Shown piece after piece: positions 18,824 to 28,858 of a DNA stretch of 64,000 nucleotides. Both the position numbers and the translations under genes were made by a program. This DNA is from Candidatus Phytoplasma ziziphi. GTDB lineage: Bacteria > Bacillota_I > Bacilli_A > Acholeplasmatales > Acholeplasmataceae. The DNA is taken from NCBI RefSeq assembly GCF_003640545.1, contig NZ_CP025121.1, positions 186,001-250,000 on the forward strand, given 5' to 3'. Each line of letters starts with the position of its first letter. Positions within the stretch are counted from its first letter, which is position 1. The notes under the pieces are model-generated. The model was not told the origin of the DNA and searched no databases. It saw nothing but the letters and a program-made list of their open reading frames with translations.

Positions 18824-19045
18824 CTAAGACTTTAAAGTATGTTGCAAATATAAAAAAGAATTAACAAAATAAATACAAACTAAACAAAAAATAAAACGAT
18901 TCAAAACAACTTGCGTGCCATCAGGTCTATGATTTCCGTATTGTTCTGAAAAAATATCTATTATACTTTTTTCTGTAGTAAATAAAACTCCTAAAATTAT
19001 TAAAACACAATTAATATACATATAATAAGCTGTTAAATATGACAT
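18824..19045 (-). CDS. Small two-helix membrane protein, candidate SecG
   Basis: Seventy-three residues with two hydrophobic helices (about 6-22 and 49-67) joined by a polar loop. The loop and second helix, SEQYGNHRPDGTQVVLNR, line up by eye with the SecG pattern EQLFGK...GLDLVLHR: EQ, a G, and VL-x-R just before the second helix. Length (about 75) and topology also fit SecG, the accessory subunit of SecYEG. The first helix lacks the usual LLQSGK motif. The assignment is an inference; an unrelated two-pass protein is possible. Confidence 0.5.
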   Translation of the reverse strand: MSYLTAYYMYINCVLIILGVLFTTEKSIIDIFSEQYGNHRPDGTQVVLNRFIFCLVCIYFVNSFLYLQHTLKS

Positions 19046-19069
19046 TGTTACAAACCTCGCTTTTTCAAA

Positions 19070-21412
19070 TTAAATTAAAGCTTTCGCAAAAACATCTTGA
19101 GCATTTTCAACAACAATAATTTCTACTTTTTTTCTAACTTCTTCAGGAATATCATCTAAATCTTTTAAATTATCTTTAGGAATAAAAATAACATTCAATC
19201 CACTTCTATCAGCGGCGATAGCTTTTTCTTTTAAACCGCCTATAGGTAAAACAGAGCCGGTTAAAGTAATTTCGCCAGTCATTCCAATATTTTTTCGAAC
19301 AAATTTCTTTTGAATAGCTGAAAAAATACAAGTAGCTATGGTAATGCCAGCCGAAGGACCATCTTTAGGAATAGCTCCTTCTAAAAAATGAATATGAAAA
19401 TCATTATTTTTGAAAACGCTATATTCGATACCTAACATTTCAGCATTAGATTTCAAAAAGCTAAAAGATGTCATTGCGCTTTCTTTTAAAACTTTGCCTA
19501 AATATCCTGTTAAAACTAATTCTCCGCTACCTTTAAAATGAGTAACTTCGACAGGTAAAATATCTCCGCCAAAAGAAGTATAAGCTAATCCGTTTACAAC
19601 TCCAATTTGATCTTTATTATTCATTAATAAATGTTGATAAATAATTTTTCCTAAAAATTTTTCAATATTATTAGCTTCTATTTTAATTTGTTTCACTTTA
19701 TTAAGCAAAATTTCTTTAACTGTTTTTCTTACCAAAGTGGCAATTTTTTGATTTAATTCTCTAACTCCAGATTCTTTAGTATAATGTCTAATTAAAAAAA
19801 GAATTGTTTCTTTATCTATAAAAAAATTTTTTTCACTAATTCCGTGACCTTTTAACTGTTTAGGTATTAAATGTTCTTGAGTGATAACTACTTTTTCTTG
19901 TTCTGTATAAGAATTCAATTCTATAATTTCTAAACGATCTTTTAAAGGTTCTGAAATATTACTTAAATCATTAGCAGTTGTTATAAATAAAACTTTAGAT
20001 AAATCAAAAGGTTCTGATAAATAAAAATCTGTAAAAGTTTCATTTTGTTGCGGATCCAAAACTTCTAATAAAGAAGAACCAGGATCATGTTGATAATTAT
20101 TAACTAATTTATCTATTTCATCTAATAAAAAGACGGGATTCATTACTCCAGAATCTTTTAAACCACTTAAAATACGGCCTGGCATTGCTCCAACATAAGT
20201 TTTTCTATGGCCTTTAATTTCGCTTTCTTCTTGTAAACCACCCAAAGATTGTTTAACAAATTTACGACCTAAAGCTTCAGCTATAGAAATAGCCAAAGTA
20301 GTTTTTCCAACTCCAGGAGGACCTACAAGACAAATAATAGTTTGAGGATTTTTTTGAGTCATTATTTTAACAGCTGCATATTCTATAATACGTTCTTTGA
20401 CTTTTTTTAAACCGTAATGATTTTTTTCTAAAATTGTTTCTATTTTATTTAAATCATCAACATCTTTACTTATTTTTCCCCAAGGTAAAGCGATAACAAA
20501 ATCTAAATAATTACGAATAACAAAGGAATCTGCCAAATTAGAAGAAATCGATTGATAACGAGAAAGTTCTTGTAATACTTTAACTTTTATATTTTTAGGC
20601 ATTTTAGAAATATTAATGTTTCTTCTTAATTCTTCTATTTCTTCTTCTTTTTTAGCTTTATCACCTAACTCATTTTGAATGGCGCGCATTTTTTCTCTTA
20701 AATAAAATTCTTTTTGATTTTCGTCGATACTACGTTTGACTTCTGCATTAATTTTATTTTCTAAATCTATGCAATCTAATTTTATTTCAATATCTTGTAA
20801 AATTAAAATAAGTCTTTTGTTTAAATTAGGCTCTTTTAAATATTTATATTTATATTTTTCTTCAATTTTTAAAGCAAAAATAATTAAATCTGCGGCTTTT
20901 TCAGTTGTAATTCCATCTTTTATTTGTTTTAAAAAAGTAGTTTCTGAAATTAAAAAAAGTTGATTAATATTAGAAGCTATTTTCTCCATTATTAATTTAA
21001 TAAGAGTTTTTTCTTCTTTCAAATCCCCAAAAGTAATCGGTAACTCTTTATATTTAGCAAAATATACATCTTTTTCTTTTGATATTTTCTTAATTTGAAC
21101 TCTTTTAATAATACGTAATTTGACTTTATAAAGTTCATCATTAATTTTAATAGAAACTAAAACCTTTGCTAATACTCCAAATTTTTCTATATCAGATATT
21201 TTAGGATTTTCTTGAAATAAATCTTTTTGTAATAAAACAAGAACATAAGGACATTTATTAAATTCAGAATAATTTAAAGCATTTATAGAAAAATTTCTAC
21301 CTACTTCAATCCTTAAATCATTAAAAGGGATCGGAACAGTATCTCTAACAATGATAGCAGATAACTCTTCAGGGATAAAATTAATTTCTAACTCTTTATC
21401 GTTCTTAATCAT
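19070..21412 (-). CDS. lon: ATP-dependent protease Lon
   Basis: The 780-residue protein has the Lon N-terminal domain, Walker A GPPGVGKTTLAISIAEALGR, Walker B PVFLLDEIDKL and the catalytic Ser-Lys protease domain (PKDGPSAGIT with Ser, and GLKEKAIAADRSG with Lys). It degrades misfolded and regulatory proteins in the cytoplasm. Full length; the gene starts 75 bases downstream of tig. Confidence 0.96.
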   Translation of the reverse strand: MIKNDKELEINFIPEELSAIIVRDTVPIPFNDLRIEVGRNFSINALNYSEFNKCPYVLVLLQKDLFQENPKISDIEKFGVLAKVLVSIKINDELYKVKLRIIKRVQIKKISKEKDVYFAKYKELPITFGDLKEEKTLIKLIMEKIASNINQLFLISETTFLKQIKDGITTEKAADLIIFALKIEEKYKYKYLKEPNLNKRLILILQDIEIKLDCIDLENKINAEVKRSIDENQKEFYLREKMRAIQNELGDKAKKEEEIEELRRNINISKMPKNIKVKVLQELSRYQSISSNLADSFVIRNYLDFVIALPWGKISKDVDDLNKIETILEKNHYGLKKVKERIIEYAAVKIMTQKNPQTIICLVGPPGVGKTTLAISIAEALGRKFVKQSLGGLQEESEIKGHRKTYVGAMPGRILSGLKDSGVMNPVFLLDEIDKLVNNYQHDPGSSLLEVLDPQQNETFTDFYLSEPFDLSKVLFITTANDLSNISEPLKDRLEIIELNSYTEQEKVVITQEHLIPKQLKGHGISEKNFFIDKETILFLIRHYTKESGVRELNQKIATLVRKTVKEILLNKVKQIKIEANNIEKFLGKIIYQHLLMNNKDQIGVVNGLAYTSFGGDILPVEVTHFKGSGELVLTGYLGKVLKESAMTSFSFLKSNAEMLGIEYSVFKNNDFHIHFLEGAIPKDGPSAGITIATCIFSAIQKKFVRKNIGMTGEITLTGSVLPIGGLKEKAIAADRSGLNVIFIPKDNLKDLDDIPEEVRKKVEIIVVENAQDVFAKALI

Positions 21413-21487
21413 TATAATTTTCGAATCCTTTTATCAAATTTTTAAAATTAAAATAAAATTTTAATTTTTTTATATACAAATTTTTAA

Positions 21488-22783
21488 TTATTTATCATTA
21501 TTTTTTACTAAAAAATCAACAACCTTTTGTCTTATTAAATAATCTTTTATATTTTTAACAAAATATGAATTTGTTTTGATTATTTGAATATCTGTTTTAT
21601 ATTCGGTACTTACTTGTTGACAAGTTGCTTCTAATTCTTCAGAACTAATTTCTATTTTTTCTTTAGTTCCTATTTCATCTAATAAAAAATTCAATTTAAT
21701 TTTATTTAAAGCTTGTTCTTGCATTTCTTGTGAAAATTTTGTTTCGTCTAATTTTGTTTGTTTCAAATATTCTTCTAAACTTACTTTTTTAGATTTTAAT
21801 TCTTCTTCTAACTCTTTTTTTAAATTTTTGGCTTCTTCATCTATCAAAAACTGAGAAATTTTTAAATTAGATTTTTGAACTAAAAATTCTAAAATCTCTT
21901 CTTTTCTTTTGTTTTCTACTTCATATTTTTTTTGAATTTCTAATTCTTCTTTAATTTTCTTTTTGAACTCTGAAACATTATTGATATTAGGAAATTTCAT
22001 ACTTTTTACTAATTCATCATTTAAAACGACATCTTTTTTTCTTTTGATATCATGTAGTAAAACTTTAAAAACAACTTCTTTTCCGGCAAGTTCTTCTTTT
22101 GCATAATCTGTAGGAAAACAAATATTAATATCTTTTTCTTCATTTCTTTTTAAAGCTATCATTCCTGTTTCGAAACCCGGAATAAATTGATTAGAACCAA
22201 TTTCCAAAGTATAATTAGTAGCTGATCCGCCTTCAAATAATTGGTCATTTAAATAACCTTTAAAATCAAAAATAGCAAAATCTCCTGATTCTAAAGATGA
22301 ATCTTTTTCTTTTGATTCTAAAATAGGATCATTTTTAAATAAAACATCTATCTTTTTTTCAACTTCTTCATCTGTAATTTCTAAATTATAATTTTTTGCT
22401 GGAATGTTTTTATAATTACATACTTTAATTTCTGGCTTTAACATAAATTCTATGCCAAAATTAAAAAAATCCTTTTTTTTAAGTAAATCTTCTGGATTAA
22501 AATTAATTATTTTCGGTTCTCCAATGATATCATATTCTTTATTTTGTTCAAATATTTTTTTTAATTTTTTTTGAACTAAAAATGAAAAAGCATCATCATA
22601 TAAAGAACGTGGATCAAAATGCTTTTCATACATGTCCCTTGTTACAAAACCTTTTCGAAAACCTTTTAATTCTACTTTAGATTTTACTTTATTATAAATT
22701 TCTTCTACAAAAACATCAAAATCATCTTTATTTATTTCAAAATGATACTGAATCAAATCATCATTTATTTTTTTAATTTGCAT
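21488..22783 (-). CDS. tig: Trigger factor
   Basis: The 431-residue chaperone has the ribosome-binding loop KGFRKGFVTRDMYEK, a central FKBP-type PPIase domain (GDFAIFDFKGYL, ELEIGSNQFIPGFETGMIAL when read with the preceding TLEIG) and a long helical C-terminal domain rich in K and E. It holds nascent chains at the ribosome exit. The ribosome contact usually reads GFRxGxxP; here the proline is replaced by threonine. Confidence 0.95.
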   Translation of the reverse strand: MQIKKINDDLIQYHFEINKDDFDVFVEEIYNKVKSKVELKGFRKGFVTRDMYEKHFDPRSLYDDAFSFLVQKKLKKIFEQNKEYDIIGEPKIINFNPEDLLKKKDFFNFGIEFMLKPEIKVCNYKNIPAKNYNLEITDEEVEKKIDVLFKNDPILESKEKDSSLESGDFAIFDFKGYLNDQLFEGGSATNYTLEIGSNQFIPGFETGMIALKRNEEKDINICFPTDYAKEELAGKEVVFKVLLHDIKRKKDVVLNDELVKSMKFPNINNVSEFKKKIKEELEIQKKYEVENKRKEEILEFLVQKSNLKISQFLIDEEAKNLKKELEEELKSKKVSLEEYLKQTKLDETKFSQEMQEQALNKIKLNFLLDEIGTKEKIEISSEELEATCQQVSTEYKTDIQIIKTNSYFVKNIKDYLIRQKVVDFLVKNNDK

Positions 22784-23010
22784 ATTTATCTTACCTAGTC
22801 TTTTAAATATTTATTTATAACATATGTATTACTTTGTTTATATAATTCAAAAAATTTTAAATTATAAAATATTAACTTACATTTATAATTATATATGTAT
22901 AGTACATTTATTTATGTAATTATATGTATATAAATGTATATAATATATAAATTATATTATTTTATACTGTTTGGAAAATATTAGATTAAGGCATAATAGG
23001 AAAATATATA

Positions 23011-24360
23011 ATGTTTAAACAAACATCCATAACAACATCATTCATAGAAAATATAAAAAATTCAAAAAATAAATTTTTTTATTTTTTATTAATCTTAACT
23101 GTTTCGATTTTATGTTTAGATTTTTTTCATAGTTTTAAAATTTATAATTTTAATCAAACGTCAAAATATTTACCTTTACCTAATTTAGAATGGTATCATT
23201 TCATATCTTTTTCTAAATACAGTCTATTAACTATTTTATCATTATTTTTTATAATACTAAAAGAGAATAAAAATAATAAAAAATATAAAATAACTAATTT
23301 TATAGCATTATGTTCTTTAATAAATATTTTAATAAATACTTTTTGTTTTCGTTCTTTTATAAGAGATCTAAATATTTACCCTTCTAATATAAAATACTTT
23401 AATTTAATTATTTACTATTTAGAATTTCTTTTGCTTCCGTCTATATTTTTATTTTTTTATTTTTCAAATAAATTTAAAGTTTCATGGAAAATGATAATAC
23501 CTATTTTATTAAATTTTATCTTTTATTTAATAATTAATTTTATTTTAAATTTAATATATTATTATATTAGTATCGCAACATTTTTAAAAGAACAATTAAT
23601 TAATTATGATAACAAAATAGAAACATATTTTCTAATTCCTTATATACAAATCATAATCTCTTTTGCATATTTAACTAGCATAATTATCTGTTTTCAAAAA
23701 ATGAAAAAATATTTCTTTTTGAAAGTATTTGTATTAATATTAACTATGTTGTCATTATCTATCATTACTTTTAATTACAAAGAATGGAAACATGCTACAT
23801 CATTATTTTCAGAATCAAATTCAGGATCTGGTATTTTTCCAGAAACACAAGAAATGTCCCAATATTTTACAAATATTTCTAATTTAAAAAAATCCGAGCT
23901 AAAAGAAAAAGGATATAAAATTTTAGAATTAGGAGCCGGAACTGGAAATGTCACTAAATACTTAATAGAAAAATTTGGAGTAGAAAACATAATATGCATT
24001 GAATGGCATTGGCATTTATGTGATTTTTTAAGAAAAGAATATCCTGGCCTAACAGTAATCCAAGGGAATGCAGCAGTTTTTATAAATTTATTAGAAAAAA
24101 ATGGATTATCAAAAAATAAAATTAAAGGAATCGTCTCTACTTTACCTATAAGTATTTTCGAAAAAACTGATTTTATAAATTTTGAAAATAACATTAATGA
24201 AATAATTAAAGAAAATAAAATCAAATTTATGAATTATCGTTTTAAATTTTTCGAAACAAAAGAAAGACAAATAAATATAAAACCAAAAGAAGATTTAATT
24301 TTTATTACTAGTTTCATTCCTGTAAGTATTTATACTTTTGAAGGAACTGACCCGGAATAA
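23011..24360 (+). CDS. Membrane protein with a C-terminal PmtA-like methyltransferase domain
   Basis: The 449-residue protein begins with about five or six membrane helices (residues 20 to 260) and ends with a SAM-binding domain: KILELGAGTGNVTKYL, IICIEWHWHLCDFLRKEYPG, VIQGNAAVFI and GIVSTLPISIF. These match the phospholipid N-methyltransferase (PmtA) pattern. A substrate in the membrane is a reasonable inference. The last codons (GTDPE and stop) belong to a terminal repeat that starts at 24349, so the original end was altered by insertion. A tRNA or rRNA target cannot be excluded. Confidence 0.7.
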   Translation: MFKQTSITTSFIENIKNSKNKFFYFLLILTVSILCLDFFHSFKIYNFNQTSKYLPLPNLEWYHFISFSKYSLLTILSLFFIILKENKNNKKYKITNFIALCSLINILINTFCFRSFIRDLNIYPSNIKYFNLIIYYLEFLLLPSIFLFFYFSNKFKVSWKMIIPILLNFIFYLIINFILNLIYYYISIATFLKEQLINYDNKIETYFLIPYIQIIISFAYLTSIIICFQKMKKYFFLKVFVLILTMLSLSIITFNYKEWKHATSLFSESNSGSGIFPETQEMSQYFTNISNLKKSELKEKGYKILELGAGTGNVTKYLIEKFGVENIICIEWHWHLCDFLRKEYPGLTVIQGNAAVFINLLEKNGLSKNKIKGIVSTLPISIFEKTDFINFENNINEIIKENKIKFMNYRFKFFETKERQINIKPKEDLIFITSFIPVSIYTFEGTDPE

Positions 24361-24410
24361 ACGTTTTTTCAAAATTACCATAAAAGCAATTCTCAAAAAC
24401 TAATTACTAA
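24349..24410 (+). repeat. Left terminal repeat of the accessory island (copy A)
   Basis: About 62 bases starting GACCCGGAATAAACG match a copy at 43199 in the same orientation and a copy near 44298 inverted, with only a one-base gap in the middle. The repeat cuts into the end of the methyltransferase gene and into the start of the next, broken gene. Confidence 0.8.
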
Positions 24411-24413
24411 AGT

Positions 24414-24938
24414 TATGAACCACGTATCCAAGAATTTCGAAAAGTAACCAACGAACTAAACAAAAAAATCGAAGAAATCAAAAATCAATATCCTTCATTA
24501 GAATCACAAAAAAACCCATTAGAAATAAAATGTAATAATTTAACCTCTACAATAGATAAATTAAATTTTAGACATCCTGATTTACAACGTTTTCAAACTG
24601 AAAGACTAGAAAAAATAGTTCAAAAAATCGTAAACATTGATCTACAAATTAAAAATTTAGAATAAGAACAAGAAATGTACGAAGAAATGCTATCTAATGC
24701 TAATAAAATGTTAACAAAGAATGAAAGAGATTACACAAAATCCTATAACGATATTTCGAGACTTTACACCATTGATGGACTAGACGCAGCAAAAGACGCA
24801 TTTGAAAATATAGGTAGAGCCCTTCCCGATGCAAAAACAACAACCGCATTAGTTCTTGGTGCAGGTTTAGCAATAGGCGTAGGCGTACTTAGTGGTGGTT
24901 TAAGTAGTATAGATGGTTTAGAAGCATTATTGATTTAA
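24414..24938 (+). pseudogene. Broken coiled-coil and glycine-rich membrane protein
   Basis: One frame reads from the terminal repeat through a helical, charged segment (EFRKVTNELNKKIEEIKNQ), then a TAA at 24663-24665, then MYEEMLSNANKMLTKNERDY and a C-terminal glycine-rich hydrophobic stretch (ALVLGAGLAIGVGVLSGG). The 5' end is cut off by the repeat. The downstream ATG at 24675 could still give an 87-residue product. I recognise no family; the tail looks like a membrane-inserting hairpin. Confidence 0.6.
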
Positions 24939-24980
24939 TGTTAACATCTTTTAAAAATATTAAAGAAGGGGAATATAATA

Positions 24981-25553
24981 ATGCCAAATAATGAAAATAA
25001 TAATGTTAATAATAATGATAATAAAGATTCATTTATTGAAACACACGAAAAAATAAAAAACAAAAAAAATAAAGTTAGTTATATTCCTTGTTTAACTTTT
25101 TTAATAATAGCGGTTTTGTTAGTTTGGTATGGAATACATACTTTACTTAATGATAAAGATATACATAGAGCATTATTAAATAAGAAAGATAGTATAGTAA
25201 ACGAAACAGTAGACAAAATTACAATTAAATTAAATCTTCCACAACAAGACGAAAACCAAGCAACTAATGTAGAAAATAAAAACCAAGAAATAAAAGGACA
25301 AGATGGAAGCCAAGAGGCCAAAGTACAATATGAAAATCAAGAAACAAACGGAAACCAAGAAACAAAAGGACCAGTCGGAGACAAAGGACAAGATGGAAAA
25401 CCAGGGCAAATATTAATACAAGGCCCTTCATTATTAAAACCTTATTTAATATATCAAGGAAAAAAAGAGGTGTTTTTTTTCCTAAAATTGGTTTTATTTT
25501 TAAAAATTAGTAATTTTGTTTTTTTTCATGAAAATATTTTTTTTAAAAAATAA
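24981..25553 (+). CDS. Single-pass protein with short collagen-like segment
   Basis: Up to 190 residues with an asparagine-rich start, a membrane helix at about 33-51 (YIPCLTFLIIAVLLVWYGI), a polar region rich in NQE and a run GPVGDKGQDGKPG of Gly-x-y triplets. The frame then enters T-rich low-complexity DNA (after about 25465), and those last 30 or so residues look non-native. An AGGGG site precedes the ATG. Function is unknown; an exposed stalk is an inference. Confidence 0.5.
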   Translation: MPNNENNNVNNNDNKDSFIETHEKIKNKKNKVSYIPCLTFLIIAVLLVWYGIHTLLNDKDIHRALLNKKDSIVNETVDKITIKLNLPQQDENQATNVENKNQEIKGQDGSQEAKVQYENQETNGNQETKGPVGDKGQDGKPGQILIQGPSLLKPYLIYQGKKEVFFFLKLVLFLKISNFVFFHENIFFKK

Positions 25554-25647
25554 TTTATTTTTTTGTTTTTTTTCATTACTTATTTATTAATATTATATAT
25601 TTTTTTTATTTTTTTTGCAAATAAAAAAAATATATACAACAAAAATA

Positions 25648-25670
25648 ACCCTTTTAAAAAGGGTGTTTTT
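25648..25670 (+). terminator. Hairpin terminator
   Basis: ACCCTTTT pairs with AAAAGGGT-type sequence at 25648-25664 and is followed by GTTTTTT. It lies just after the 24981 gene. Confidence 0.6.
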
Positions 25671-25754
25671 TCCACTTAAAATATTTATATTTGTTTTTAT
25701 TATTTTTTTATGTTATATTTTAAATGGTTTCTATGTTTAAATTGTTTTTTTATG

Positions 25755-25940
25755 TTATATTTTAAATGTTGTTTTTGTAAAATAAATTTTCCTACCAATA
25801 AAGGCATGTACGCCTTTATTTTTTTTGTAGTAATTTATTTCATCATTTCCAATATCTAAAATTGTTTTTCCTGGTTCATAAGTTTCATTTAAAATAATTT
25901 TTAATGCTAATGTATTAATATATCCTTTTACTTTTAACAT
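25755..25940 (-). CDS. Hypothetical 61-residue protein
   Basis: A short minus-strand frame directly downstream of the rep relic (MLKVKGYINTLAL at the start, basic C-terminus). No motif is recognised. It has the same strand and base composition as the rep and dnaG relics, so it probably belonged to the same plasmid-like module and may itself be a remnant. Confidence 0.3.
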   Translation of the reverse strand: MLKVKGYINTLALKIILNETYEPGKTILDIGNDEINYYKKNKGVHAFIGRKIYFTKTTFKI

Positions 25941-25965
25941 ATCATAATAAAAAACCTTTTTAAAT

Positions 25966-27293
25966 TCATAACCGAGTTTTTTTGAAAATATTTTTTATTT
26001 TATTTTTTGTTAAATAAATAATTATATTTTGTCTCGGTGGGTTTTCGCAGTTTGTAGAAAATGAAAAAAGCCGACGGCCTTTCCCTCTTATTTTTGAATC
26101 TCTCGCCTTTCCTAAATATTGGCTTAAATATTTTGTAATAATGTCCTCGTATTTTTGTTTTGTTTCAAATAAATTTTTTTGACCTTCTTTTATTTCGTAG
26201 CCTTTTGTTATTTCTATTTTTTCGCCGTTTTTTGTTGTTTCTTTAACTTTGTTATATATTCTTAAATGTTGGCTTACTGTGTTTGGATTTTCTATTTTTG
26301 AATATACTTTTTTTACAGCTAAAAACCATAATTCAAAAATGCGAGGGCTTATATTATTGAATTATATTTTTTGTATTTTATATGCGTTGTTTTATGCCCT
26401 AATGCTTGAAATAAATCAATGTTTAAAAATACAATATGATTATGCCATGCTTGGTTTTTTGTAATTTCTAGTACTTTGATTGATTTCAAAACTTTTTTTA
26501 TAAATTTTTTACTATAACCATTTTTTATTAATTCCTTATTTAATAAAAACATAAAATGTTTTCTTGCTTTAATTATTTTGTTTATGTCGGTTGTTTCTTG
26601 GTTTAAAATCCTTTTTCCGTCTTTTGTAATAAATGCTGGTAATGTTGTTGTTAAAAAAGTTATTTTTTTTGTATAAAAAATATTATGTAATGTTTTCATT
26701 TTCATATTGTCAGTACTTATTTTTAAATTTGTTTTTTGTTGTTCTTTTTCTTGGGTTGTTGTTTTTGTTGCTAATGATACAACATACCCATTACCGAATT
26801 TTATACCCCAGTTAGCTTTTACATAACATATTTTTTTAAATACTCGGTTAATGTCGCGTTTGTTATTTTTTCTTAAAATTATATGTATTGTTTTAGCATC
26901 TACAATTTTTTTATTTTCTAAAATAAATTTTATTTTTTCGTCGTTTGTCATTTCATAAAAAAATTGTTTTAATGTTCTTATGTCTTTTGTATTTATTTTT
27001 TGTTCGTATTGATATTGTAAATATCTTATGACGTCTTACCATGCTTCTTTTTGTTCTTTGTAAATTTCTTTTTTAAAATTTGCATTGTCTATAATATGTT
27101 TATATGCTAAAAATGATATTTCTTTTGCTTGTGCCTCTTTTCCATATGTTGTTATACCTATTCTACGTATAAAATTAATTTTATTGTTAACGTCGTTGTT
27201 TTCCCAGTTTAACATTAATGTTATGTTTTTATCGTATGAAATTTGTTTTTCTTGGTTTTCATATTTAAAATTTGTTAATATATTATAATTCAT
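25966..27293 (-). pseudogene. rep: Rolling-circle replication initiator (Rep_1 type), broken
   Basis: Read on the minus strand, the pieces form one protein of about 440 residues interrupted by an in-frame TAA at 27036-27038 and a frameshift near 26349. Motif I is KITFLTTTLPAF (compare FLTLTTPN), motif II is AWHNHIVFL (compare HPHFHVLL), and the tail has KYLSQYLGKA and GKGRRLFSFS, like pC194/pUB110 initiators. Such enzymes nick the origin of small plasmids with a tyrosine. In this state it cannot be functional without suppression. It implies that a plasmid-like replicon was captured in the chromosome. Confidence 0.65.
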
Positions 27294-27351
27294 TTTTTTA
27301 TATCTTTTTTTTAATGTTTTTATTTAATTTTTAATATATAATGTTTATATA

Positions 27352-27386
27352 AAAGAAATGTAAAAAGAGGTGTTTTACATTTCTTT
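27352..27386. repeat. 14-bp inverted repeat upstream of rep
   Basis: Arms 27352-27365 and 27373-27386 pair exactly around AGAGGTG, about 60 bases before the rep start on the minus strand. It could be a terminator, a rep control element or an origin hairpin. Confidence 0.55.
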
Positions 27387-28559
27387 TTATTTTTATATTT
27401 GTATATTATTTTTTTTTAACATATAATATTTTTATAAAAAAATTTATAAATTTTTAACACCATTTATAAATTTTTTTATTTTTGTAAAATCTAATTTACT
27501 TTTATTTTTTGTATTCTATAAAATCCATTTTTTAAATATTTTTAATTTTTTTTAATAAAAAATTATTTTTTTGTTATTTTGTATTTTTGTAAAATTTGTG
27601 TTGTTATGTTTTTAAAAAGATTGTTAAGCGGTTTACAATCTTTTTTTTTTTTTTATTTATTTTTTGAAATAAAAAAAAAAAAAAAACAGCGCGGAGGATT
27701 TTTTAACATAAACCATTTAGACATCAACATTTATTTTTTTTACAAAATTATATTACAAAATATTTTATTAAAAATTATTTTTATATATTTTATATTTATT
27801 TTATTAAAAATTTTTTTTCAGTTTATAATAAAAATACAAATTATATTTTTTTATTTTTTAAATAAAATGTGTGTTTTATTTTTATAAAGCAGTTTTTATT
27901 TATATTTTTTTTACAAAGCATTTTTTTAAAAAAAATATTTTTTATGTTTTTTGCCCGAAAAATCATTATATAAAAATTTTTAACTTTTTTATATATTTTG
28001 TTTTTTTTCTAATGTTTAAACAACATAAATTATGCTATAATTTAAGTAGATATTTTATTTTTTTTTTTTTTTAGTTAAAAAAAATTTTTTTTATTTATTT
28101 TATACATTTCATTTTTTTTAACTAAAAATAATTTATACGTATTTACGTACTTTTATTTTATAAGAGAGCGCCCCCTTGAATATAACAAGTGAAATAAGAA
28201 CACAAGCATTTTTTTTAAATGTTTTGTGTTCTTTTTTTTGCTTGTTATTTTGTTATTTTATATAAAAAAAATTATTTAATTTTTTTTAAATGCATATTGT
28301 ATTTATTAATATTTTTATTTAATTATTTTTTTTCATATCAAATTAATTTTTTTTATATAAAAATTATTTTTGATATGAAATTAATTTTTTATATAAAATT
28401 ATTTTTTATATAAATAATCTTATAAAAAAAGTCTTGTAGTCTTGTAATAAAAAAATATAAAAATTTTAATTGATTTAAATTTAAGCGAATTATTAAAAAT
28501 ATAATAAAAATTAATTTTTATGTAAATTATTTTTATATTAATTTTTAATGCGCGTTTTT
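27387..28559. other. T-rich low-complexity gap
   Basis: Around 1.2 kb with long T runs on the plus strand and no credible gene. Plus-strand frames here code mostly for F, Y, I and K and are products of composition. One hairpin with a T-run lies at 28196-28233. Confidence 0.7.
28196..28240 (+). terminator. Hairpin with T8 tract
   Basis: AAGAACACAA (28196-28205) pairs with TTGTGTTCTT (28224-28233) and is followed by a T run. No gene lies directly upstream now, so it may be a leftover of the decayed replicon. Confidence 0.5.
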
Positions 28560-28853
28560 TTATTTTTTTAAAAATTGAATTTCATTTTTAATTTTTAATA
28601 ACATATTTTTTATATGTTTTTTGCCACCTATAAAAAAACCGTTTAAGCTTGTTATCATTGATTTTAAAATTGCAATTTTTACATATAAATTTTGTATTTT
28701 TTTTATAGTTGATTTATTTTTTTTGTTTATTTCTAAATCTACAAAAAATTTTTTTAATTCGTTTTCGTTTTCGTATAATTCTATTAAAAAATCATTTTTT
28801 ATTTTTTCGTCCTCGTATTTTTCTAACGGTTTATAGTCTTTTTCATTATACAT
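28560..28853 (-). CDS. Hypothetical 97-residue protein downstream of the primase relic
   Basis: A lysine- and glutamate-rich helical protein (MYNEKDYKPLEKYEDEKIKN) starting five bases after the broken dnaG on the same strand, with a GGAG ribosome site inside the dnaG end. No family is recognised. Position suggests a small replicon-associated gene. Confidence 0.5.
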   Translation of the reverse strand: MYNEKDYKPLEKYEDEKIKNDFLIELYENENELKKFFVDLEINKKNKSTIKKIQNLYVKIAILKSMITSLNGFFIGGKKHIKNMLLKIKNEIQFLKK

Positions 28854-28858
28854 TTTTT

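Noticed and set aside
20736-20963. Plus-strand frame inside lon
   Set aside because: Shadow of a full-length protease gene.
23775-24224. Minus-strand frame of 149 codons inside the methyltransferase gene
   Set aside because: It lies opposite a well-supported domain with SAM motifs and has no recognisable content.
26249-26815. Plus-strand frames over the rep relic
   Set aside because: The minus-strand reading gives conserved Rep motifs; the plus-strand ones are hydrophobic shadows.
27579-28413. Three plus-strand frames of 64-102 codons
   Set aside because: They are made almost only of F, Y, I, L and K in T-rich low-complexity DNA and have no ribosome sites.
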